Made by a program: the position numbers and the translations under genes
The notes under the pieces: model-generated
Databases searched by the model: none
The model's input: the letters and a program-made list of their open reading frames with translations, nothing else
Told to the model about the DNA's origin: nothing
DNA from: an uncultured Ruminococcus sp.
Lineage (GTDB): Bacteria > Bacillota > Clostridia > Oscillospirales > Ruminococcaceae
Direction of reading: 5' to 3'
Assembly: GCA_900319195.1 (NCBI GenBank)
Contig: ONNL01000123.1
Location: forward strand, 1-34,188
Length of the DNA stretch: 34,188 bases
In this document: positions 28,332-34,188 of the stretch, piece by piece
Numbering within the stretch: the first letter of the stretch is position 1
How the letters are laid out: each line of letters starts with the position of its first letter

Positions 28332-30650
28332 TCAGCACTTGACCGTGTAGCTCTTTCCCTTTTCCGTATCAAAAATTATAACACCGTCCTCAATGCGCGA
28401 GCCTACGGTATTTCCGCCGCTCACAATGCTTGCGACGCGGTTTGCTCTCACGCGGCATTCTCCGCCAAGGTCAGAGGTGATGACAGCACTTTTAAGTGCG
28501 CCGTTCTCCCAGTCGATGTCAACACCGAAGCCGCCCTTTGCCCTGAGTCCGAAAACGTGACCTGTTTCCCACTCCGCAGGGAGCGCAGGGAGCAGATTTA
28601 TCTCGCCGCAGGTGCTCTGCATGAGTGCCTCGGCAATTGCCGCTGTTCCGCCGAAGTTTCCGTCTATCTGGAACGGCGGGTGCGAGTCGAGAAGATTCGG
28701 TGAGGTAGAGTTCGCAAGGAGCTTTTTCAGATTCTCATAGACCATGCGGTTATCGTAAAGACGAGCCCACATATTCGTTATCCATGCACAGCTCCAGCCC
28801 GTATGTCCGCCGCCGTGAATGAGACGGCGCACAAGAGTCGCCCTTGCCGCGTCCGCAAGCTTCGGAGTCTTTACGGGGGTGATCAGCTCCGCAGGGTGAA
28901 GCGCGAAAAGCTGGGAAATGTGGCGGTGGCCTATCTCGACCTCGTCGTAATCGACTGCCCATTCCTTTATCTGTCCGTACTTGCCAACCTCGGGCTGAGG
29001 TATCTTCTTCAGCATTTTCCTGAGCTTATTGCAGAATGTCTTATCCCTGCCGAGTATCTGTGCCGCCTCGATAACGTCGTTGAACAGCACAGTGATTATC
29101 TCGGAATCCATTGTCGGTCCGACGCAGAGGCTTCCCTTTACGCCCTTCTCGGTCATGTATGTATTCTCGGGCGATACGCTCGGACTTGTAACGAGCTGAC
29201 CATTCTCATTTTCAATGAGGAACTCGGTGAAGAACTCCGCCGCTCCCTTGAGGATATGGTAATACTTTTCGAGGAACTCTGTATCGTGAGTGTACTGATA
29301 GTGCTCGAAGATGTGGAGTGAGAGCCATGCGCCGCCTGTCTGCCAGATAGTTGCAGGCACCCAGAGGTCCTGCGGAGCGGTATCGCCCCATATATCCGTG
29401 TTGTGGTGGCAGACGAAGCCCTTGTTTATGCCGTACATCTCCTTTGCGGTAATGCGCCCGTTTTTATAGACGCGCTCAAGGAGGTCAAACAGCGGAAGGT
29501 GACACTCGGGGAGATTGCAGCTCTCGGCGCACCAGTAGTTCATCTCCGTGTTGATGTTCACAGTGTATCTGCTGCCCCATGCAGGCCACATATCCTGATT
29601 CCAGATGCCCTGAAGATTTGCAGGCTGAGTGCCGGGACGGCTGCATGAAATGAGCAGATAGCGTCCGAAGTTGAAGTAAAGCTCAACGAGCTTGTTGTCA
29701 TTGATAAGGCGCTCGCACTCCTTGTTGTCGAGCTCGTTTCCTCTGAGGCGCTGAATGCGCTCACTCGTATCGAGCCTGTCAAGGTTTTCGCGGCTGTTGT
29801 CCTCTATGCTGAGCTCAACGCGGTCGAAGAGCTCCCTGTAATCGTTGATATGGCGGTAGCGGAGCTCGTCATATTCGCACTTCATAGCCATTTCAGCGTC
29901 CACCTGTGCGGACTCCTCATAGCAGCTTCCGTAAAAGCTCGTGCGAACAGCAAGTATCAGCATCGCCTCGTCAGCATTCTCAACACGGAGCGTTCCGCCG
30001 ACAGTCCTTACACTTCCGCCCTTTGCGACAGCTCCGAGAGCAGCGGCGAAGAATATACCGTCACGGCTTCCCGTGCCGCCCGTATAGAGTATCATGTTCT
30101 TCTCACAGGGACGATTCTCGTCATAGTAGTCGTCACGTCCGTCAATGCCGCAGTCAAAGCTGAGTGCCCCCTGAACGTCCGCAGAGATGTGCACGACCAT
30201 TACCTCATCGGGGGCCGATACAAAGACCTCTCTTGTGAAGTTCACTCCGCCCGAAGCAAACGATACCGAAGCAATAGCGTCCGCAAGCTCGAGGGTACGT
30301 GAATAGTCGCTCACCCTGCCGCCGAGCTTCATATCAATATTGAGGTTGCCGAGGGGCATATAATGGCGGCTGTTAGGAGAAACTCCCTGCATTTTCTCAA
30401 ATGCGACCTTTTCAGCCTGCGGTATGTCGCCCTCCCTGAGCAGTTCGCGCACCTCCGCGAGACCCTCCTTTGCGTCGGGATTTATACGGTGCCTGAGTCC
30501 TCCCGACCATACCGAATCCTCGTTGAGCTGGATAAGCTCCTTATCCGTCCTGCCGTAGACCATGCCGCCTATCCTGCCGTTTCCGACGGGAAGCGCCCAG
30601 TTGAAATCCTCGGCGGGTGAGCTGTATTTGAGTAAGGTTTCTGTATTCAT
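28332..30650 (-). CDS. GH95-family alpha-L-fucosidase/galactosidase
   Basis: 772 residues from the ATG at 30648-30650 with TAGGAG seven bases upstream; the frame opens six codons earlier without a box. Full-length GH95: N-terminal beta domain (WALPVGNGRIGGMVYG), helical linker, (alpha/alpha)6 barrel, C-terminal beta domain. The catalytic set known from Bifidobacterium AfcA is visible: N365 and N367 in VNINTEMNYW, E495 in SPSVSPEN, and D663 in HPPFQIDGNFGG. No signal peptide, so it acts in the cytoplasm on imported oligosaccharides. It should release alpha-1,2-linked L-fucose or L-galactose, for example from xyloglucan or host glycans. First gene of the GH95-GH26-HAD operon. Confidence 0.93.
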   Translation of the reverse strand: MNTETLLKYSSPAEDFNWALPVGNGRIGGMVYGRTDKELIQLNEDSVWSGGLRHRINPDAKEGLAEVRELLREGDIPQAEKVAFEKMQGVSPNSRHYMPLGNLNIDMKLGGRVSDYSRTLELADAIASVSFASGGVNFTREVFVSAPDEVMVVHISADVQGALSFDCGIDGRDDYYDENRPCEKNMILYTGGTGSRDGIFFAAALGAVAKGGSVRTVGGTLRVENADEAMLILAVRTSFYGSCYEESAQVDAEMAMKCEYDELRYRHINDYRELFDRVELSIEDNSRENLDRLDTSERIQRLRGNELDNKECERLINDNKLVELYFNFGRYLLISCSRPGTQPANLQGIWNQDMWPAWGSRYTVNINTEMNYWCAESCNLPECHLPLFDLLERVYKNGRITAKEMYGINKGFVCHHNTDIWGDTAPQDLWVPATIWQTGGAWLSLHIFEHYQYTHDTEFLEKYYHILKGAAEFFTEFLIENENGQLVTSPSVSPENTYMTEKGVKGSLCVGPTMDSEIITVLFNDVIEAAQILGRDKTFCNKLRKMLKKIPQPEVGKYGQIKEWAVDYDEVEIGHRHISQLFALHPAELITPVKTPKLADAARATLVRRLIHGGGHTGWSCAWITNMWARLYDNRMVYENLKKLLANSTSPNLLDSHPPFQIDGNFGGTAAIAEALMQSTCGEINLLPALPAEWETGHVFGLRAKGGFGVDIDWENGALKSAVITSDLGGECRVRANRVASIVSGGNTVGSRIEDGVIIFDTEKGKSYTVKC

Positions 30651-30689
30651 ATATCTGCTCCTAATCACGCTATTTTTCTTTATAGGTAT

Positions 30690-30870
30690 TTAAAGTTTCA
30701 GGTGGTATCTGCTATGAGCGGCGTTCGCATTTGCCTATTATACCACAAGCCCTCAGTCTGTAAAGGCTAAAGCAAGCGCAGCCACAGGCTGCGGTCTTGA
30801 CAGACTATCGTGTTTGTGAGGGTGGGCAAATACGCAAACGCCAACCCGAGACGACCACCTTAAAAGTTAT
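30690..30870. repeat. Long imperfect inverted repeat (MITE-like or structured RNA)
   Basis: Nested pairings run from the ends to the centre: GGTGGT (30701-30706) with ACCACC (30854-30859); 30720-30735 with 30825-30842 (GGCGTT..GC.ATTTGCC type); CCCTCA (30750-30755) with TGAGGG (30817-30822); AGTCTGT (30755-30761) with ACAGACT (30800-30806); and a perfect 7-bp CGCAGCC/GGCTGCG with loop ACA (30777-30793). The whole folds into one arm about 180 bases long. The GH95 promoter lies inside it. Confidence 0.7.
30737..30764 (-). promoter_or_regulatory. Promoter of the GH95-GH26-HAD operon
   Basis: Minus-strand -35 TTTACA (30759-30764), 16-base spacer, -10 TATAAT (30737-30742). Start near 30730, leader about 80 bases. 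It lies within the inverted repeat at 30690-30870, so the operon may have gained its promoter from that element. No repressor or catabolite-control (cre) site was recognised. Confidence 0.65.
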
Positions 30871-31024
30871 TCGCCCTTCTTTATACATCAGACAATTTTA
30901 ATCACATATATAATTCATTATAACACAGTTGCCCGATTTTTGCAAACCGTATACATGATTCTGAAACAATTTATAAATATCATTCCTCGCTGTCGGAGCT
31001 ATTTGGACAATGTCACAACGAAAT

Positions 31025-31873
31025 TCAGAAGAGTCCCTTCACGTCGTCAAAATCGAGCGACGGCTGGAGCGCAAGATTTATCCCGAAGCCGATAAGCTGT
31101 GAAGCACGCTCAATGAGACGGTCAATGTCACGCGGTGTGACTATCATATTCGGCAGGCGGCTGTCGGGCTTTTCGCCCGTGAGATTCTGCACTATCGTGT
31201 GCATATCGACGACAGTAGGCACACCCACGGCTATCACGGGGACTCCGCATACCGCCTCGGAGAGCTCCCTGCGAGAGTTTGAAACGCCGCTGCCCGGGGA
31301 GATCCCCGAGTCCGAGAGCTGTATCGTAGTCCCGAGACGGCTTATATCCGAGCAGGCGAGCGCGTCTGTCACTATTATCGCAGAAGGCTTCAATTCGGCA
31401 GCTATCGCTCGGACTATCTCCGCGGACTCTATCCCCGTCTGCCCGAGGACTCCGCCTGCAAATGCGCTCACACGTCTGAGCGAGGTGAGGAATTTTTCCT
31501 CCTCCGCATCAAGCTCGTCACGCAGGTGCCGCGTCGCAAGCACCTTTGAGACCACGCGCGGTCCGAGCGCGTCAGGCGTAATATCGCTGTTTCCGAGCCC
31601 TGCAACGAGAATGTCTCCCTCGGGCACAAATGCTCCTATCTCACGGGAGAGCTCCTCCGCCATGCCCTCGTAGTCGTCTGAGAAGCGGCTGAGGTCCGAG
31701 GATTCAAGCGTCACATACCGTCCGCGGCGCTTGCCTATGGTGTCCGTGAAGCTGTCGTCGTCAATGACTATCTCAGTTATCTCAAAATACTCGCCGCGCT
31801 TGTGAAGATGTACGCCGTCGGGCAGGTTTTCGGGAGTTATACTCTCAACGGCAAGGTCTGTCCTGAATCCCAT
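31025..31873 (-). CDS. gpr: Germination protease GPR
   Basis: 282 residues from the ATG at 31871-31873 with AAAGGAG four bases upstream. N terminus MGFRTDLAVE carries the GPR signature; further motifs are VAGLGNSDITPDALGP, a DALAC segment and PVIAVGVPTVVDM. GPR cleaves small acid-soluble spore proteins during germination and is made as a zymogen in the forespore. Only three residues precede RTDLAVE, so the propeptide is short compared with Bacillus. It diverges from rpsT, a conserved neighbourhood in Firmicutes, but spoIIP, often next to gpr, is not here. A forespore sigma-G promoter was not recognised with confidence. With spo0A nearby it suggests a sporulating ancestry or ability. Confidence 0.95.
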   Translation of the reverse strand: MGFRTDLAVESITPENLPDGVHLHKRGEYFEITEIVIDDDSFTDTIGKRRGRYVTLESSDLSRFSDDYEGMAEELSREIGAFVPEGDILVAGLGNSDITPDALGPRVVSKVLATRHLRDELDAEEEKFLTSLRRVSAFAGGVLGQTGIESAEIVRAIAAELKPSAIIVTDALACSDISRLGTTIQLSDSGISPGSGVSNSRRELSEAVCGVPVIAVGVPTVVDMHTIVQNLTGEKPDSRLPNMIVTPRDIDRLIERASQLIGFGINLALQPSLDFDDVKGLF

Positions 31874-31945
31874 AATACTCCTTTCATTGTGCAAAATGCG
31901 CTAAAATGTGGAAAATAAAGCGCTATAATACTTTTAAATTGCCTA

Positions 31946-31974
31946 TTGAAAACTACGGCATAAAATGATATAAT
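31946..31974 (+). promoter_or_regulatory. Promoter of rpsT
   Basis: -35 TTGAAA (31946-31951), 17-base spacer, -10 TATAAT (31969-31974). Start near 31981; leader about 107 bases with small hairpins (GGTG/CACC at 31996-32010, ACACAT/ATGTGT about 32017-32031). TGCACCT (32005-32011) can alternatively pair with AGGTGTA of the ribosome binding site (32076-32082). Confidence 0.8.
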
Positions 31975-32087
31975 TAATAATGTCTCAGTAGGTATGGTGT
32001 GCGTTGCACCTGCCGACACATTTTATGTGTATTATCTGTAAAGACAGGCGGATTATTCGTCTGCAAATTTTAAGGAGGTGTAACAAA

Positions 32088-32348
32088 ATGCCAAACATCA
32101 AATCTGCAAAGAAGAGAGTAAAGACAAACACAACAAAAGCTGCTGCTAACAAGGCAAGAAAATCAAACCTCAAGACAGTCATCAAGGCTGCTAACGCTGC
32201 TTGCGAGAGCGGTGCTGCTAACAAGCAGGAGGCAATAAAGGTTGCTATCAAGAAGGTTGATCAGGCTTGCGCTAAGGGTCTTATGCACAAGAACGCTGCT
32301 GCAAGAAAGAAGTCACAGCTTGCTAAGAAGCTCAATGCTGCACAGTAA
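32088..32348 (+). CDS. rpsT: 30S ribosomal protein S20
   Basis: 86 residues, normal for S20, starting at the ATG 32088-32090 with a full TAAGGAGGTG box. Sequence PNIKSAKKRVKTNTTKAAANKARKS and the Lys/Ala-rich helices ending in AARKKSQLAKKLN are diagnostic. S20 binds 16S rRNA early in 30S assembly. Codons are strongly biased (GCT, AAG, GTT), as in highly expressed genes. Monocistronic between its promoter and the terminator at 32379. Confidence 0.98.
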   Translation: MPNIKSAKKRVKTNTTKAAANKARKSNLKTVIKAANAACESGAANKQEAIKVAIKKVDQACAKGLMHKNAAARKKSQLAKKLNAAQ

Positions 32349-32378
32349 TTGCTTTTGTTTTTGATAAAGCAAATTTTT

Positions 32379-32405
32379 CCCCCGAGTTTTCTCGGGGGAT
32401 TTTTG
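32379..32405 (+). terminator. Terminator of rpsT
   Basis: Perfect 8-bp stem CCCCCGAG/CTCGGGGG (32379-32386 with 32391-32398), TTTT loop, then ATTTTTT. Confidence 0.95.
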
Positions 32406-32414
32406 TTTCGGTAC

Positions 32415-32442
32415 TCGACTTTTTTGAATAAAGTGATATAAT
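32415..32442 (+). promoter_or_regulatory. Promoter of a candidate small RNA
   Basis: -10 TATAAT (32437-32442) and -35 TCGACT (32415-32420, 4 of 6), 16-base spacer. It lies after the rpsT terminator and no plus-strand protein gene follows. Confidence 0.5.
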
Positions 32443-32449
32443 ATAAGTA

Positions 32450-32536
32450 TAGGGAACTGCGGCAAGCGGTTTTTCCAAAATGTTTGGTTGAAAATTAACC
32501 GCCGCTCAGGAAAAGTTCGGCGGTTAATTTCTTTTT
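32450..32536 (+). ncRNA. Candidate small RNA, about 87 nt
   Basis: Downstream of the promoter at 32415-32442 the transcript would contain a small hairpin (CCAAA-ATG-TTTGG) and a perfect 11-bp stem ATTAACCGCCG/CGGCGGTTAAT (32494-32504 with 32518-32528) followed by TTCTTTTT. No reading frame with a ribosome binding site fits inside. The hairpin could also serve as a second rpsT or carB terminator, so the RNA call is tentative. Confidence 0.4.
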
Positions 32537-32543
32537 ATGTAGG

Positions 32544-32569
32544 AAAAAGTCCCCATTTTCATGGGGACT
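32544..32569 (-). terminator. Terminator of carB
   Basis: Minus strand: AGTCCCCA (32562-32569) pairs perfectly with TGGGGACT (32548-32555) around a 6-base loop, followed by TTTTT. It ends 9 bases from the carB stop codon. Confidence 0.9.
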
Positions 32570-32577
32570 TTCGCTTT

Positions 32578-34188
32578 TTATATATCCTTTATATCTGCGT
32601 GGTGTGCCTGAAGTGACTTTACTCCGAAGTGGTTATTCTGCTTGATAGCCTTGATACCCTCGGCGCTTGCCTTTGCAGCAGCCATTGTCGTGATATAGGG
32701 AACCCTGTTCTTTATCGCTGCCTTACGGATATAGCTGTCGTCGTGGATACTCGATTTGCCTGCGGGAGTATTGATAATGAGCTGAATATCGCCGTTTGCG
32801 ATCCAGTCTGCAATATTCGGTCTGCCCTCGTAGATCTTGAATATCTTCTCAGCAGGGATACCTGCGTCACGAATCATCTCAAAGCTCTTGCCCGTAGCAA
32901 TGATCTTGAAGCCGAGCTCGTTGAATGCCTTTGCTATCTCGATAAGCTCGGGCTTGTCTCTGTCGCATACGCTGAGAAGGACTGTGCCCTCCTGAGGAAG
33001 TCTTGTCTGAGTAGCCTCCTGAGCCTTGTAATATGCCTCGCCGAAGCAGGGTGAGATTCCGAGAACTTCACCCGTTGAACGCATCTCAGGTCCAAGGAGA
33101 GGATCGACCTCGGGGAACATATTGAACGGAAATACAGCTTCCTTTACGCCGTAGTGATTTATCTGCTTGTCCTTGAGTGCAGGTACGGGCGAAGGCTTGC
33201 CTGTGAGTGAGGATGTGATTATCTCGGTAGCTATCCTTACCATGTTTATCGAGCATACCTTTGATACGAGCGGTACTGTTCTTGAAGCACGCGGATTAGC
33301 CTCGATAACGTATACCTTTCCGTCCTCGATAGCGTACTGCATATTCATGAGTCCGCATACGTTCATCTCAACAGCTATCTTCTTTGTATAATCCTTGATA
33401 GTAGCTATCTGCTCCTGTGTGAGATTCTTAGACGGGATTATGCAAGCCGAGTCGCCCGAGTGTATGCCTGCGAGCTCGATATGCTCCATAACAGCAGGAA
33501 CAAAGCAGTTTGTACCGTCCGAGATAGCGTCAGCCTCGCACTCTGTTGCGTGGTGGAGGAAGCGGTCGATGAGGATAGGTCTGTCGGGAGTTACGCCAAC
33601 AGCCGCCGACATATATACCTTGAGCATTTCGTCATCGTGAACGACTTCCATTCCGCGTCCGCCGAGTACATACGAGGGACGTACCATTACAGGATAGCCT
33701 ATCTTATGAGCAACATCAAGAGCCTCGTCAACATTGACTGCCATTCCTGCCTCGGGCATAGGAATTTCAAGCTTCTTCATCATTGCGCGGAAGTGGTCGC
33801 GGTCTTCTGCAAGGTCGATAGTCTCGGGAGTTGTACCGAGTATATTTACGCCGTTCTTCTTGAGCTCGCCTGCAAGGTTGAGCGGAGTCTGTCCGCCGAA
33901 CTGAGCGATAACACCGACGGGTTTTTCCTTCTCATGAATGCTGAGAACGTCCTCGAGGGTGAGCGGCTCAAAATAGAGCTTGTCAGATGTGTCATAGTCT
34001 GTTGAAACAGTCTCGGGGTTGCAGTTTACGATAATTGACTCGAAGCCGAGCTTTTTAAGTGCAAGTGCCGCATGAACACAGCAGTAGTCGAATTCGATAC
34101 CATGACCGATTCTGTTAGGACCTCCGCCGAGTATCATTATCTTCGGCTTATCGGTGCTTACGGGGCTCTTGTCCTCGTCAAGATGATA
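32578..34188 (-). CDS. carB: Carbamoyl-phosphate synthase large subunit (C-terminal half, partial)
   Basis: 536 residues to the window edge; the frame is open through 34188, so the 5' half of a roughly 1060-residue protein is missing. Present: the second synthetase half beginning KIMILGGGPNRIG, its ATP-grasp domain (MVRPSYVLGGRGMEVV, YVIEANPRASRTVP), the oligomerisation link, and the C-terminal MGS-like allosteric domain (TVLLSVCDRDKPELIEIAKAFNELGF ... IINTPAGKSS). CarB makes carbamoyl phosphate from bicarbonate, ammonia (from CarA) and two ATP for pyrimidine and arginine synthesis. One change was noticed: NRIGHGIEFDYC has His where Gln is usual. An internal ATG at 34135-34137 is not the start. 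Confidence 0.97.
   Translation of the reverse strand, partial: YHLDEDKSPVSTDKPKIMILGGGPNRIGHGIEFDYCCVHAALALKKLGFESIIVNCNPETVSTDYDTSDKLYFEPLTLEDVLSIHEKEKPVGVIAQFGGQTPLNLAGELKKNGVNILGTTPETIDLAEDRDHFRAMMKKLEIPMPEAGMAVNVDEALDVAHKIGYPVMVRPSYVLGGRGMEVVHDDEMLKVYMSAAVGVTPDRPILIDRFLHHATECEADAISDGTNCFVPAVMEHIELAGIHSGDSACIIPSKNLTQEQIATIKDYTKKIAVEMNVCGLMNMQYAIEDGKVYVIEANPRASRTVPLVSKVCSINMVRIATEIITSSLTGKPSPVPALKDKQINHYGVKEAVFPFNMFPEVDPLLGPEMRSTGEVLGISPCFGEAYYKAQEATQTRLPQEGTVLLSVCDRDKPELIEIAKAFNELGFKIIATGKSFEMIRDAGIPAEKIFKIYEGRPNIADWIANGDIQLIINTPAGKSSIHDDSYIRKAAIKNRVPYITTMAAAKASAEGIKAIKQNNHFGVKSLQAHHADIKDI

Overview
The window looks like chromosome of a Gram-positive, low-to-mid GC clostridial bacterium, most probably a Ruminococcus or close relative (Oscillospiraceae). 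This rests on the order SRP RNA-dnaX-ybaB-recR, a spore protease gene (gpr) divergent from rpsT, a spo0A gene, strong AGGAGG ribosome binding sites, a cohesin-like lipoprotein, and plant or host glycan enzymes (GH26, GH95). Genus is inference; no rRNA gene or marker search was available.

Layout. 1-222: the right edge of an integrated element, with the last 32 codons of a probable serine recombinase, a hairpin, a 3' tRNA fragment ending in CCA, and the tRNA terminator. 335-1827 (minus): a two-gene operon for a membrane-anchored and a secreted protein, both unrecognised. 1828-2470: no protein gene, but a candidate 170-nt RNA on the minus strand with a perfect promoter and terminator, and the HD-GYP promoter. 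2471-4639: membrane HD-GYP phosphodiesterase. 4767-7577 (minus): recR, ybaB, dnaX and SRP RNA. 7743-8660: acidic lipoprotein with two cohesin-like half modules. 8810-12292: YfhO-family membrane protein. 12300-14370: a leader that could switch translation, then a degenerate-GGDEF/EAL protein. 14457-17122 (minus): anti-sigma-like protein and a frameshifted sigma factor. 17421-18629: lipoprotein. 18630-18975: a cluster of inverted repeats. 18976-23665 (minus): Hpt protein, REC-GGDEF(degenerate)-EAL regulator and hybrid histidine kinase, apparently one phosphorelay. 23894-25194 (minus): flavin reductase-like protein and Spo0A. 25330-30650 (minus): GH95, GH26 lipoprotein and a HAD-like protein without its nucleophile. 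30690-30870: a long imperfect inverted repeat overlapping the GH95 promoter. 31025-32348: gpr and rpsT, divergent. 32415-32537: candidate small RNA. 32578-34188 (minus): C-terminal half of carB, running off the window.

How the genes work together. Three proteins carry c-di-GMP phosphodiesterase domains (one HD-GYP, two EAL). Both GGDEF domains have lost the signature, so the window encodes c-di-GMP removal but no obvious synthesis. One EAL protein is a response regulator encoded with a two-receiver kinase and a stand-alone Hpt. Spo0A and GPR point to sporulation or a remnant of it. The GH95-GH26-HAD operon is a small glycan-use unit.

Most unusual signals: (1) the leader at 12509-12624, where one GCACCTC segment can pair either with the transcript 5' end or with the whole Shine-Dalgarno of the EAL gene; (2) a clean +1 frameshift in sigma region 4; (3) two intergenic RNA candidates; (4) a family of near-identical terminator hairpins; (5) several compact inverted-repeat elements; (6) a long reading frame with no canonical start codon. 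All positions and pairings were worked out by eye.
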